A stretch of DNA of 64,000 bases. Origin: Punctularia strigosozonata HHB-11173 SS5. Lineage: Eukaryota; Basidiomycota; Agaricomycetes; Corticiales; Punctulariaceae. Each line of letters starts with the position of its first letter. The first letter of the stretch is position 1. Both the position numbers and the translations under genes were made by a program. Under the pieces are notes generated by a model. That model was not told the DNA's origin, did not search any database, and was given only the letters and a program-made list of their open reading frames with translations. The stretch covers positions 96,802 to 160,801 of the forward strand of contig NW_006767442.1 in assembly GCF_000264995.1 (NCBI RefSeq), given 5' to 3'. Below, piece by piece: positions 32,910 through 45,544 of the stretch.

Positions 32910-34450
32910 CTAATGGCCCCCATCCTCAGTTCGCTCCTCCACTGGCACAGAATGCACGTCATGCTTGGGCCGCACGAAAGACCGTTCATCGAAATCGTCG
33001 TCAACGACGAAATCAGGTATGCGAGGTGCTGAAGGCTTCAAAACCTGTACAGCGTCAAGAACCCGCGCAGGAAAATCAAACAACATACTGACAATTTGAT
33101 CTGATTGGCGCCTCGGGTTTGGTGAACGGACAAGTGTTGAGTGAACGCCAGCCGATGAGGCGGTGAGCTCCATACTTGTGGTCGCGATATAGTTAGCTCT
33201 CAGTGTCCGCCGAACATTGAGCGAGGTGAGGAGAGCATTGAAGTATACTGCACGTTTCGTAAATTAGCCTCTTGATGCGTGAGAGGTACAAATAAGCAAA
33301 TCACATTTAGAAGCAACGAAGTATACTCCAAGGTACACAACTAACAATAAAGATCAAAATCAGTCTCGCAACATTGAACGCTTATGCAGAAAACTCACAG
33401 TTGTCCGGCATTGTGGCGAACTGATGAAGAACGACTGTCATTGCGAGTTCGGTCCGGGACACAAGAATAACGTACGCATATGACATCGGTGATCGTGGCA
33501 GACGATGTGATCAAGCAAGTTTCTATTTCTCCGACATTAGCGACAATCAAACGTGTTTGCACATATTCGCCGACCGATAGTGAATGCTAAACATAGATAA
33601 GTCATAACTACGTTTCATATTTGGAGGTACTTACTTAGTATCCTTTCAATTATTTGCCGAGTGCTCTTGAGTCCGTGTCGCTTTGGGGATAGGTAGAATA
33701 CAAGGGCTGCTGCTATGCAGAAGTCTGCTACAGCTGAGGTAATCAAGCTGAGTTCGATCAATAGACAAGTAATTACGATAGGCAGGGGATCATTGATAGC
33801 TACCCAGCACGGATACTCCAACCGAAATTTTTCTCGTAAAGCGCGATATTGCGGCTGCCGTCATGAAGTGCACCATACGTGGTCACGATGCCCAAGGCCA
33901 ACCTTGCCAGGCACAGAAGCGAACATATCGCAGTGACGATATAAGAGCGGCCGAGGACCCAGACTCTGACGGTAAAGAATGCTTGGCAAGCGCACCCTAC
34001 CACCGTGGAAAAAGCAGTGTTGATTTCCAGAGACCACACCCCGGTCGTCAGGACTTGGGGTTTGAAGTAGTTCTCGATTGTATCTTGACGGAACCCATCA
34101 GCCCCGGTACGGAAAATGCATGCATGCTAAATGACTGACAGAAGTAGGCGGTGTGCGCGATGATTGCACAGTGTGCGCCATCGAGAACCCACAACGTCGA
34201 CACCTGCACGAGTGTTCTTTCTAAGGAGTACAAACGAAACTGAAACTGCTTACCAAATATCTAAGTGAGAGTGCATCATCTGGAAAATTCGTGAAGTAGC
34301 TGTACGTTTGTAGAGTAGCAATGCCGAACAAACTGGCAGGTATCTCCCGTGTGAAAAACGGTTGGCCTGGCGTGGACTCGATATGACTCACTATACGGAG
34401 AACATCACCCCAACATACAGAGCTCCCAATGTCAATCCCAAGTCGGGCAT
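32910..34450 (-). CDS. Seven-TM integral membrane protein, DUF6534-like
   Basis: Multi-exon minus-strand gene starting at 34450 (MPDLGLTLGALYVGVMFS) and ending at 32910. TM segments in order: the N-terminal helix, LFGIATLQTYSYFTNFPDD, VLDGAHCAIIAHTAYF, TTGVWSLEINTAFSTVVG followed by CQAFFTVRVWVLGRSY, ICSLLCLARLALGIVTT, and DPLPIVITCLLIELSLITS followed by SAVADFCIAAALVFYL. A later segment ends NALLTSLNVRRTLR, followed by a hydrophilic Ser/Arg/Asp-rich tail. This order and the WxLxxxF, TxYxYF and SLNxRR motifs match the very large, Agaricomycete-expanded family I know as DUF6534, of unknown function. Exon edges near 33400-33600 are uncertain. Confidence 0.75.
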
Positions 34451-35912
34451 GTTCGCAGACGACATTCTGCAAAGGCGCAAGCGTGAACCAGCGAAGTGCA
34501 GTGGTGACCAGGTGGTGGACAGGTACGAGCTCCGGGCTAATGCCGCGGCTCGTTCGGGCGTTATAACAAGATCTTTGTATAGATCGTGGGTTCATTCCAG
34601 TGGCCGTGACACCGAAGTAGAATCATTCTACATAGAGAAGTTCCCGGCTTTCCGCGCGAATGACGAACCTTCCGATCACGCGTGAGATCCTTGGTTGCCG
34701 GTTTGACGCATGACCTGAACTCGGCCGGTGGTTAGTCGACATCTCGAGATGATGGACGAAGCGAACCGTGAGTCAACGATACACTAAGTTTAGCCTTCGT
34801 TCCGGGACAGGCAACACAGAACATCACAAGAAACAGCCCTCATAGGATTCCCTACTGCGCTGGGAACACGTCTGGGTTAAATGGGTATACATCTTACCAC
34901 AGATCTAACCTGATTCAATAGCACCGCCTCGCAAGAAGCTGATCATCCTCGAAGTCCCGTAACCAACGGCGCAAGGATGCATGTCGGATTGAGTCAGTTT
35001 ATGGGAACCGCGGTCCATGCGCATGGCAGTTCCAGTGTGCTTGACGATTGTATTGTATTCCCTATTCATAGCAACGAACTGCTGCCAATGGTAGCGCACG
35101 ACATGTGGTAGGAATCCGTGAGGCTGATGATCTTTCGTAAAGATATTCACCTTGTCAAGAATCCGTCGGGAACCGACTGCTCACTACGGATCCTCCATGG
35201 CCACCGGAGTGGCGTTCAGGACTGCACATCCGCATTACATCTCAGCCGAAGGTGCCGGGATGCTACAGATTCCACGTATGTCCGGCTGAGAGCAGAGTGC
35301 GAGAAGCTGCACAACAGCTGAAGCTCGATATAGAGAGAGCCTAGGACAAAGAAAAATGAGACATGGCACTCTATTGGAAGAAGTGCGCACGCCGCTACCT
35401 ATGAGTAGGTCATCGGAGTCCGAACGATTTGATCTGTGCGCTTATGTTTCAACCTATAATTACACTTGCTGCATAGGTGAGTCTATACTTGTCCATTGTG
35501 ATTCCGCGATACGATACTGGCCAGCCCCAAATCCTGTAACAACAGCAAGATCCAAAAGAGACGAAGCATAGTTAAGGTGGCTGGAAGAGACGGTGTAAGG
35601 ACAAGCATAACTACTTATATTTATGGTTAATGTGATAAAGACCATGATGAACTGTGGTGGCGTAGATGAGGGTACATTGTCGAGTGCGTGAGTGAGGTGA
35701 AATATGAGAGAATAGTATATAGTACCGCTGGAAGCAGCGCGTGGACCAACCATGGACTGTGAGGCTGATTTGATGGGTATTGGTGTGCATATCGGATGTC
35801 GTAAAGGATCCTCGGTACCATGCGAGGTGTATCCCGAGGACAAAGTCATAAGAGCAAGCGGATGGAGGACAGACAGGGGACTCGTATGCCTGGTGAAGTG
35901 CGGAAAGTTGGA
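34451..35912. other. Long region without a supported gene
   Basis: About 1.46 kb. Several frames of 60-130 residues occur on both strands, with no signature or consistent intron pattern. It could hold an undetected small multi-exon gene or a degraded sequence. Confidence 0.4.
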
Positions 35913-37699
35913 TCATCGGATGAGCTTGCCAAAGTCCAACATAGATTCCTTCCCTTGCCTCTCCTTCCCTTCCCTCGGACTAGGAAAAGCGTTCCAAAAT
36001 CGTAAGGTTTCGTCGCCGGCGCCGGTAACGATCGTCTCTCCATCGGGGCTCATGGCCAGGTAAAGGACGCGATGGGTGTGCCCCGTCAAGCTTGCTACCA
36101 TGTTGAGACTCGGGTATTTCCATATGCATATCTGGTTCTGCGCTGTGGTAGAGGAAAAACCGTGGGTGGAGACGAGTTCGTGGGAGGTGCGGGACCAAAC
36201 CAGATTGCAGACTTGCGAGCCAGTGTCAAGCTCGTTGAGCATAGCGCCGTTGAAGACGTTCCAGAACCGGATGTGCTTGTCTTGTGTTCCTCCTCCTGTG
36301 GCCAGTATACCGGATACGTGGGGATCCCACGCTAGTGCTTTGACAGCAGCGGTATGTTCGTGGAACTTCCACAAAGGGGCATCTCCGACACCGTCTTCGG
36401 TGCCGCTCCCACTGTTCGTCCCTACACTCGTGTTTCTCCGCCTGTTCGACCCTCTCAAGTCCCAAATGCACACCTTGTTATCGTTTCCACCGCTAGCAAG
36501 TGTAGCGTTCATGACGCCGCCATCGCCACTCCATCGAATCCCGCAGACTTCTTGCCGATGGCCCTGGGACTTCTTGAACGGTTTGAGAGTCGCTTCTCGG
36601 GTGTCGCGATGGTGTATCATCCTATCGCGCGAACCTGAGCTCAATACGTGAGAGTTCCAGCCTAGAGCACCGATTCGTTGCCCGTGAGCTGAAGAATAGG
36701 ACCTCTGGAGCTGAAGCGTGGCTCCATCGTAAATATGAAGACGCCCAGACATGGTGCCGATCGCCAACATAGTGCCTTTTTGAACCCATGAAACGGAAGA
36801 GATGCTGTCATTCTTCGACTGAAGGTCGCAAAGTTTGCTAACTGCAGCAGTGTGCGCAGTCCAGAGGTAGACGCAGCTACCCAGCCCCACTGCCAGTACG
36901 TTCGTGCTCGACCAGTCGACAAGATTGAGGTAAAAGTCGTCTGCGAGCTCTGGTGCATCCAAGACGCGATACGGCGTCTTGCATACGCTCCGGAGCTGGC
37001 GTCGAGGCGATTCGAGTATGAGCCGTGACTCTGCGCGTACGGGCGATATCGAATAGACGGCATCGGTGGGATCATCTAATCGGCGTGTAGGTGTAGTCGG
37101 GTGGGAGGGCGAGTTGTAATGGAAGATGCGTCGACGCGAGGGTGTTGAGGGTGTTCCAGGAGTAGCGGTGACGGGGGGACGAGCGGGTGATGAAGGCCTG
37201 TGGGGTGAGGGAGGGGTGACTTCGGTATGCAATACGGATGTAAAAAGGGCGTTCGCTTGTTCTAGCTAATTGATGAGCAATGATTCGTCAGCAAGGAAAA
37301 CGGAGGGAACGCACCTCGTAACGCGTCAGATTCGCTGGGAATGATCCGGCTCTTGGACGGCGTGGTGGGCATATCTTCCATGAGGTGATACGAAGTGCGC
37401 ATGTCCCCGGCGTCGCGTGAGGGGACGAATCTGTCGCCGTAATCCCGCCGCGTCCGACTGGGGCTGCGGCTGGGCGTCTGTTCTCTCCTCCTTCTCCCCC
37501 TCTCCAGCGGTACGTGTTCATCGCTCTCTCCCCCGCTAGACGTCGGTCTAGAATCAAGAGATGGCGTGGATGAAGAGCCCGCTTTGACGGCAAAGATAGG
37601 ATTGACTCGCGGTCGTGTTCTCCGCGGTTCTTCTTCGTCGGATTGGTTCTGGGCGGCACGCAGTCGCTTGCCGAACGGTGAGTTTTTGAGGCCAGACAT
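35913..37699 (-). CDS. CDH1: APC/C coactivator Cdh1/Fizzy-related, WD40 protein
   Basis: Two coding exons joined across roughly 37250-37315, giving close to 570 residues. The N-terminal region carries a C-box, DRFVPSR (consensus DR-aromatic/hydrophobic-IPxR), and many SP/TP sites for Cdk control. CKTPYRVLDAPELADDFYLN then opens the seven-bladed WD40 propeller, which is typical of Cdh1/Fzr rather than Cdc20. The protein ends in Leu-Ile-Arg, the IR tail that docks on the APC/C. Cdh1 recruits D-box and KEN substrates to the anaphase-promoting complex in late mitosis and G1. A roughly 20-residue polar insertion (SNRRRNTSVG...) sits in a blade loop, as in other fungal Cdh1. It is divergent from SPT7. 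Confidence 0.93.
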
Positions 37700-38022
37700 G
37701 ATTCAAAGATCTGTAGTGGTGTAGCCTAGGATGTTGTGGCTTGCATGTGGTTACTCGTGTTGATCTTAGCGGCCCGGAGTCAGAGGTGGACGAAGAAGGT
37801 TGGAAACGCGTCGGGAAGCGTAAGAGTCGAACAATGGCGATACTGCATTGTTTGTCTTTGTCGGAGTCTGAAAATATCAAAGGTATCTAACAAACGGGTA
37901 AAACAAGGTAAGACAACTCCACTACGTTGGATTTGTCTTTCATCAGACTTATCCAAAGTGACCCAATTCGTCTCCTCCCACACTGACGTCTGACCTACTT
38001 CCATGGCCTAGCGTGCCTCGCC
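37700..38022. promoter_or_regulatory. Bidirectional promoter region of CDH1 and SPT7
   Basis: 323 bp between divergent start codons. No coding sequence is supported and no clear TATA box was seen. Confidence 0.45.
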
Positions 38023-41000
38023 ATGAATGTTCGTCGCGACACTCTTGCCATCCATCCGTAACGACTCGTTCTGACGATTGTCCAGAACCTCCTGCGGGCA
38101 TTGGCCTCGAGCCATACCGAACTTCACCTACAGAACGCGCCGAACGCGCTCGCAAACCCGGATCTACGCCTATTGTACAACACCGTCAAGGAAGCGCGTG
38201 TACGTCCCGTTCGAACCTCCTCTTTGACGCCCGGATCTCATGGAGATGGATAGCGCCAACAATATGACAAGCTTTCCGATGCGTTTTACGAGTCCCTGGA
38301 GGCGTTCCTCCACGACCTTCGCACAGTTACCATGGTTCGTTCCGTTATCACACATTCGTTATAACCAGCTCATCGGGCTGCAGGACAACCGCGATGCGGA
38401 AGCCTTTCTTAAACCCGTGGCTAAGGCTGAAGCGCCAGACTATTACGATGGTGACTGTGGCCATCCCGCTGCCCGAACCAGCATGCTGATGTGAACGGTG
38501 GCTTTGTTCAACCTTGTAGTGATCGCGAATCCAATGGACCTTGGCACCATGCTCAAGAAAGTCAAGAACAAGTCTTACAAGTCCAAGCGCGAGTTTCAGG
38601 ATGATCTTGACCTTATATGGTCCAACTGTTTCACCTACAATGCTACAGAGGTACGTGTTAGCTCCTCGGCTACCGTAGTTGCCTATTCTAACTTGTGGAC
38701 ACTGCGTAATTTAGAACCACCCTCTGCGACAGTGTGCTTCTCGTCTCAAAGAAAAGGCAGACAAGCTCCTTAGGCACATAACTGACCGCAAGGACCGCAT
38801 TGACCCTGACATCCCTGCGAACCTCGCCCTCGCTCTGCAATCGTCGGCGACAGCATCCTCCTCTAAGTCTGCCTCTGCAGGCTCTCCAAACGACAGAGCT
38901 GTCGCGAATGGCAAGAGCAAGTCGCCGTCCTCCTCACCCGCGCCACCGCCGGTCAACGGTGTTAATGCTAACGGCCATGTCCACGCACCTTCTATATCTC
39001 CCGGACCGTCGTTCTCCCAGCGACCCCTTTCACCTCGCCCTTTAGTCCCACATACATCAGCCCGGTCTACGTCTCCCGTCAAGACCGCCATCGCCCAACC
39101 CCGACACAAGGCCTCGTCCTTCGCTGACTCTCCCGCGCTGATACGCACTCCGGCAGGGATGGCCACCTTCGCCCGCCTTGACGCCGGCCTTGACGCCGGC
39201 CCCTCGCGAGAATGGAGAATGGGCATTCGAGAATATGTACCCGAGGCGTTCGAGGGTGAAGAATCCGATGTGGTCGTCAAAGATGAAGACCACGATGAGA
39301 TGGACGTGGATGACGCTAGCCAGCTCGGATACAAGCGGAAACTGTGAGTGCGACTGAGTGTGTGCTATCCTTGCGCAGGAACTTACTTGCCTTCTGCGCC
39401 CAGTAGCAGCCATTCGCAAACGCGACCGCGTAAACGATCTCGTCCACGCGCGGAGATTGCTGAGGCTAGCCAGCGCGAGCTCGACATATGGTGGAATGCC
39501 GTCGGCAGCGACGCGTTCATCGCAAACGGCCTGCCACCTACATATCACACGCTAGCTGACGAAGAGCCTTCAACTTCAGGGCGATTGACGAATATCGGAA
39601 GTACACCAGCGGACCAGGTCCGAAACGTGCGGATCCGGGACCCGCCCCGGTCACCACTCAAATCGAAAGCAACATTACCCAAGTCGCCAAAAAAGCGGAA
39701 AGCTGCTCCCAAAGACCCGCAAAAGGTCAAGGAAGGGGCGAAAGGTAGCTTGCTTACGATCATGGACGACAACATTCGGACGATGCGCCGAGTTCGTCAA
39801 GCGCATGGGAAGCTTCTGGAGTTCAAAGAAAGTCAGGCGAACGAGGATGGTGCTGAAGGAGAAGATGGGATCGGTGGTCCCAACGTTGGCGGCAAGGCAC
39901 TGGCAGTAACTGCGCCAGGTCCAGGAGTGCCACCTGCTTTGGAAGACGTCGCTGAAGAGGAGGAACCAAGGGCGACCAGGAGATGGCGGCCTACGTACGT
40001 GGTATCAGGTTCAGAGCAGCGTCCAAACGGGCAGGATTCGGGATCTATCGGTGTACTGTCGCACATGGGCCAGGCCAAAGGGGAGAATGCAGCGGCGACT
40101 TCTCAAGATCGGCATCCGAAGCCCGCTAGCGACGTGGAAATCAACGAGCAAGCCGCTGAGCAATGCCTGAATTGGATGAGTGGCAAGGTTTTGGAGCACG
40201 TTGGGTTCCAAGGTAAATTACTTGTACCGAAGTCACCTATGCGCGTTTGCGTCGTTGTATGTACCCATCCGCTTACATGACTTTGCTAGGTACCTCCAAG
40301 GTCGCTCTTTCTGTAATCTCGAGCGTAGCCTCGGAATACCTCTTCAACGTCGGACGAACGATCCGATATCTCTCGGACAAGTACTCACATCGGATGTCCG
40401 CTGAGGTTCGCATCCGTTGCCACATTGGATGATATTATGCTAAACCGGGTTACAGGAAATCATACTACACACGCTCTTCGAGTCCGGCACTAATCGCGTT
40501 CAAGACTTGGAACGTTATATTACGGACGATATCGTTCGCCATGGTACCAGGATGAGCGAGCTCGAGAAACGACTCGAAAGCGCGTATGCGGAAGCGGTGA
40601 GTTGATCTCGATCATAGAGGGCGAGACATCATATTGATCGATGTGACCAATCAGACCGCGGGTGAAACGTTCGTTGACGACGATGCCTTATTCGGGAAGG
40701 AAGAGGACGAGAACGAAGACGGTGCTTTTGTCATGTGCGCATCTTTCCGTCTTTTGCCCGTTTAGCGACGTACTCATTCGTTTAATACAGGGGCAACTTC
40801 ACAGACGCATTGGGCGAGGACTTCCTGGGTCTTCGCGAGCTCGGTATCGCGGATGAGTTTGGCTTGTCCAGTCTCAGCGTACCGAAGAAGCTGCTCAAAG
40901 CAAAGAACCGAGCAGAACAAGCGGCGGCCGCTGCGTACGTCATACAGAGTTGCATGCAAACTTGCCCACTGAAGTATGCGTTTCTCCAGCGCCGCGAAGC

Positions 41001-41629
41001 CCGCGGAGCCTCCGCTGCCTTTTCCTCCCCCGCCTCCCTTCATACCACTGGATTCCACCCGAATCGACGATCAGATCGGCTTACTCAGATCGTACTATCA
41101 ACGTCGCGTTCAAGCAATCAAGCCCAACGTCCCGGTGCCCTTGCCGCCTACAATGGGCACATCCTTACTGCCTCCCCCTCCACCCGGCATATACGGCGTT
41201 TCAAGTCCGCTGTTGCAACCTCCGATGCCACCTCCAATACCACCGCTCGTTGTACTGCAGGACGATCCAATAGATTCGGCGCAAACGAAAATTGGTCCTA
41301 TTGGTCAGATCACGAAACCCACCGGGACGTCAGGCGGGGCGAAGAAGAAGAGCAAGGGCAAGGACAAAGAACCCAAGGACAAGGGAAGCGAACCTGGTCC
41401 AAAGGAGGCAGACGGAGGCCCCGCTGGGGACGTTGCTATGAGTCCTACTGTCACGTTTGTGGGGGAAGAAGCGAGCGGCATGTCCCCGGTGATGGGCGCG
41501 GAGGCGACGAAGAGAAAGAAGACTGGCGGTGGTAGTGCGGGTGCGACTCCAGGCGCCTTGGGAACAGGTGCGAAGAGGAAGGGGAAGGGTCTGGATCCAC
41601 CAGCACCAATGGTCATGGCCAGTGCGTAG
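38023..41629 (+). CDS. SPT7: SAGA complex subunit Spt7, bromodomain and histone-fold protein
   Basis: About ten exons. Exon 1 is only six bases (38023-38028, Met-Asn), followed by an intron to 38085 and exon 2 at 38086-38199, which reads [15 protein letters not shown]. The bromodomain runs over [35 protein letters not shown] and [21 protein letters not shown] disordered acidic region follows, then [20 protein letters not shown]. The histone fold starts at [20 protein letters not shown] and continues through [19 protein letters not shown]. The C-terminus is Pro-rich, then Lys/Gly-rich. Spt7 is a scaffold of SAGA; its histone fold pairs with TAF10, also encoded in this window. Stop at 41627-41629. 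Confidence 0.92.
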
Positions 41630-42323
41630 GCGACGTGGGGGGAACATTCCGGTACCAGATCTATGACATTCGGAGCCCAGATGACATGGAAGAGCCAGCC
41701 GCTGGTCTTGTCTGTGCAAATGACACGGCGCAGGGAGGGCACTAGTATTAATACTCGGAGGCCTCATATTCCGCCTTGCGAGACGGTGCTGTATCAGCGC
41801 GGCGTGTATTATTATATCCGACCATTACCTACAGCATCGTTATCTACGAGTTATTTGGTACTTATTTACTGGAATGTTTGAGGGGAGGTCATGAAACGAA
41901 CATTTGTACCGTAGACGCATTGATCTCCGGTGGATTATAAAGCTTGCACCCCCCCCCCCAACCTTCTTGTCTTATCCATATGTACGCTGAACCGGAGGCA
42001 TGGGATCGTGCATCGTGACTGGGAAATGCGATGCCTTCTGGGAAGTATGTATAAATGTCAGCTCAACGCTTCCGTGATGAATTGCGATAGAATTAAGTAA
42101 CCTGCTCCTTCGCATCCCGAGCTTCGACGCTTCAGAAACCCAAACCGCTGCCACGAAAAATGCCACGAAGCGTCCTGTAACCGAGTTCACAGCTGCGGGC
42201 TGTAAGTATATAAGACTCGTCTGGATAGTTGCTAGGGCTCCATTTGCGTTAACGCACAACCTCCTTCAATTCGCTCGTACGCCGGCGTTACAGCTTGAAG
42301 ACTGTATCATAAAGTTGCCTTCA
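41630..42323. other. Intergenic region with poly-C run and TATA-like sequence
   Basis: A run of 11 C sits at 41949-41959. AGTATATAAGAC near 42205 is a good TATA match about 115 bp before the ATG at 42324. No other gene is supported. Confidence 0.5.
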
Positions 42324-42590
42324 ATGCAGCTTATTTCGGTGTTCTGCCTAATACTGTGAGTAGGAGAGGTGACCATGACAGCCGAGCATGGATGTATCAG
42401 CCGCATCCTTACTCCGGGATTCGCAGCATGATGATGTCTGCACAAGCAGCCCCAGTCTCAGTCCAACTATCCCAACGCTGCATACCGTAAGCTCTCAACT
42501 ATGATACGACGAGCTATGTGGTTATACGCAACGCTATACAGCGACGACCAGGACTTGCAAAGTCGAGGATGCCCCAACCCTCCCGGGTGA
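42324..42590 (+). CDS. Possible small secreted peptide gene
   Basis: Exons 42324-42355, 42427-42486 and 42542-42590 splice in frame with GT/AG ends and encode 46 residues. The first 20 (MQLISVFCLILLMMMSAQAA) are a textbook signal peptide. The mature part is short, with two cysteines (CIPDDQDLQSRGC) and an NPPG end. A TATA box lies upstream. An alternative acceptor ten bases later (after 42551) would keep a different frame open to a GTAAGT at about 42646 and give a longer, Trp-rich protein, so the 3' part is uncertain. No family is recognised. Confidence 0.45.
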
Positions 42591-42736
42591 TAGGTGGACA
42601 CCTCGGGACCGTTGGGATCCGGGATGGGTTGTCTTTGAGTTTGTAAGTATTAGCAATCGAAAATCTTCACGTCGTGATAAGTGCTTGGAATGTGTATTCG
42701 TGACGCGCATCATCGTACAATTTGTCGGAACGCGGT

Positions 42737-44292
42737 TCACACCTTCCTCCTATGTCTATCACAGAAAGCCTTCAGTCGTATGCATGCTTCCTCAAGGTGG
42801 TCCTTCCTGGTAGCCGTGACGATCCGCATGTAGCCGTCGTAACGGAAACAACGACCTGGGACCGGGAACACAGCTTCTTCCCAGACAAGTTTCTGCACAA
42901 AGTCCCACTCGTCTTTGATATCTTCGAAGGCCGTCGATTCAATGCCCACCTGATTGGAACATTGGTAAACGTCTCGTCTATGCACATTAGATCGAGAGAT
43001 CGAGACGTACCATAAGATACAAGGATCCGCGAGGGGTTACCACCTTCAACCCTTCGATCGCGCCCAGCTTTTCCATCAGCAGCGCGACATTCTCTTTCAA
43101 AACGTTAAGCACGTGGGTGTAGAACTCAGGTGGCGTCTTGTTGAGAATCGTGGGCAACGCTGCTTGTGTGAAACCGGACGGGGCGAGTGATAATTGCGAG
43201 ATATCCTTGAGGATAGTACGGAGGTCGAACTTTTTCACGTTCAAAAGGTCGTTGGGATCGTGAATGGCGACCCAACCTAGAATAAACAGATCGGTCAAAA
43301 CACTCAGCAATATGAATGGAAGAAGGACTGGCAAACTCGAACCTATACGCCATCCCGGGACAAGCCACCGCTTCGCAAGACCGCCTATTGTGATTACGGG
43401 CACATCTGTTGAGATGGACGCGAGTGGATGGAAAATTTGATCATCGAACACGATGTCTCCGTAGATCTGTTCATACGTCGAACGGTCAAAATTTGTGCGA
43501 GGACAAAAAACGAACAAACAGAATTACCTCGTCAGTTATGACGGGAAGGAAGTGTCGCTTGGCAATTTCGACGATCTCGAGAAGGTGTTTGACTGTATAA
43601 TTCGAACCACAGGGGTTGGAAGGACTGCGGTATACGTAGGTGTTGTGATGATCGCAACCCGGAAGAAAGCACAATATACGCACTTTGTAACCACGATAGC
43701 CTGCGTTTTCCCATCAATGAGCGATTCCAGCTGCTCAAGATCTACCTCCCATTCCCGTTCGGGCACAAGATTGTAGTAGCGATCCTCTATATGCCTCGCA
43801 TCCGTCACCACACTATACGCAAAGCCAGGTCGGGGAAAGAGGATGTTGCTTCCCGGTGGACAAAGTGCGCTGATAACAATATCGAGCGCCTCGGATGCAC
43901 CGTTCGCCATGGTGACGTCCTTCGTTTCGTATTTGACGTTGACGCCCGGCACCCCCCGTCCTGCCGCTTGGCGGTTCTGGTACTCCGCAACGGCGGCTCG
44001 AGCTATTGAAAGTCCTTCATGCGGTCCATATCCATTGAACTGACCGCTGCGTAGTGCAGAGGCAACGGCTTCGACGACGTCAGGATGGGGCTGGAGGAGC
44101 GGATTCTTGGTGGGATCGCCTAGCGCAAGACTAATAAAGGGTTTGTCGGTCTGCAACAGATCAGACACGATCGCAGTCAATACGAAAGCTAGGGCATACC
44201 TTCGGCGTCGTGTCTATGTCGACGAGAGCGTCAAGAATCGGGTTGCGAACGTTCACTGCCGAGGCAATATTCCATCCTGTACGTTGGCTCAT
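42737..44292 (-). CDS. Tyrosine aminotransferase-like PLP enzyme
   Basis: Minus-strand gene of about six exons, start 44292 (MSQRTGWNIASAVNVRNPIL), stop at 42737-42739. Class I aminotransferase landmarks: ISLALGDPTKNPLLQPHPDV, FNGYGPHEGLSIARAAVAEY, NGASEALDIVISALCPPG, PRPGFAYSVV, NPSNPCGSNYT and ITDEIYGDIVFDD. GGLAKRWLVPGWRIGW contains the Lys that forms the PLP Schiff base, and its sequence is characteristic of tyrosine aminotransferases. The enzyme transfers the amino group of tyrosine or phenylalanine to 2-oxoglutarate. An upstream exon beginning near 44465 is possible but unlike the family, so the nearer Met was preferred. Confidence 0.88.
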
Positions 44293-44673
44293 CGCAAAGC
44301 CCTTGTTCAAGAAGATGTGGCAGATACGGCAGGCGACGGAGTTCGTTGACAGAAAGGCTCTGGGTAGAGCTATAAGTACTACATGGTCGAAAAGCAAACC
44401 TCCTGAATGACTCCGATCGGATTTTTCGGCAGAGGCAGTAGCGCTCCCATGACCGTGTCTCCCATCCACACCGGCAAATTGCCAGGTCTTGTGCGGCAAG
44501 AGCCGCCTGGATAGGCTTTGATCAGTTCGATGCAATCAATTCGATGCGCTGAACGGGTTTGTTGCTCTCCGAAAACCGCGGTGCTCGGAAAGACGGTTGA
44601 CGCAACAGGCGCTACTCTGCAGGTAGCTATAGAACGGGACTACCTGGAACTGGAACCTTCCTTCACTCCAGCC

Positions 44674-45393
44674 ATGCCTTCTTCGAACAATCCACAGCTA
44701 TTGACTAGCGTACCGTACTCGTACGGGCTGTTCAGCAACAACATATCCTTCGAGGTTGGTTACTTGAAATTTAACACACACGTCTTCACGCAGTAGCCGC
44801 GAAGGAAATGCGCTATCAGATATACGCGGAGGCCAACATCAAGAACCTGTCTGCGGCCATCTTCGAGTCGGAGGCATTGCGGGCTGTCGAGCTTCGCCAT
44901 CTTGGCCTACCCCCTGGCACGGTAGCGAAGCCGTACGCATCGGACGAGTCTATCCCCGCGGGTGATCAGACCGCGGTACTCGGTCGTCCAGTCGATGATT
45001 CGGATCGTAGTACGTTATCCTTCCACATGAAGGTATGCGACACGAGCTTTTCTTATACCAGACGATGGCGATATCCGCGAATACAACGCATATGCATATG
45101 TACAGGAGACGCAAGCTTCGAGCCATGCTTACTTTCAATCCATGACTTGCGACAAACAATACGCATCACACAGCTTCGAAGTGAGCTCCCTATTCTGAGA
45201 TTCGGACCGTCTGGAGGCACGAGAATTTATGGAATACGATCAGGAGCAACGAATGGCCTGGCGACTTACAAGGCAAGATTTGCCTTCTTACATCTCACAG
45301 CTACCAAATGGGCTGTGGATGAAGCCCACACCGTTTAGCAGACCTCGTCCCGGAGGAGCATTTGCGCATTCGCCCGCCACCATCCGTTGGTGA
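44674..45393 (+). CDS. Uncharacterised protein, four exons
   Basis: Modelled as 44674-44758, 44797-44932, 45033-45180 and 45244-45393, giving 172 residues with consistent phase. Segments such as YGLFSNNISFEVAAKEMRYQ, NIKNLSAAIFESEALRAVEL, DDGDIREYNAYAYVQETQ, WRLTRQDLPSYISQLPNGL and WMKPTPFSRPRPGGAF look like real coding sequence, mixed helix and loop. I do not recognise a family. The first intron would be only 38 nt, unusually short, so the 5' junction or start may be wrong. It is divergent from the aminotransferase gene. Confidence 0.5.
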
Positions 45394-45544
45394 CATGTTC
45401 CTACGTAGGGCGATGACAATCGACATCATGAGCAGTTGAGAAGACACTACCAGAAAATATAGCATTCCTTCGATGCACCGATGCACCTGTAACACGATTT
45501 AATCTCGAATGTAAGAGCACGCGTGGAACATCATGTTTATCGTG

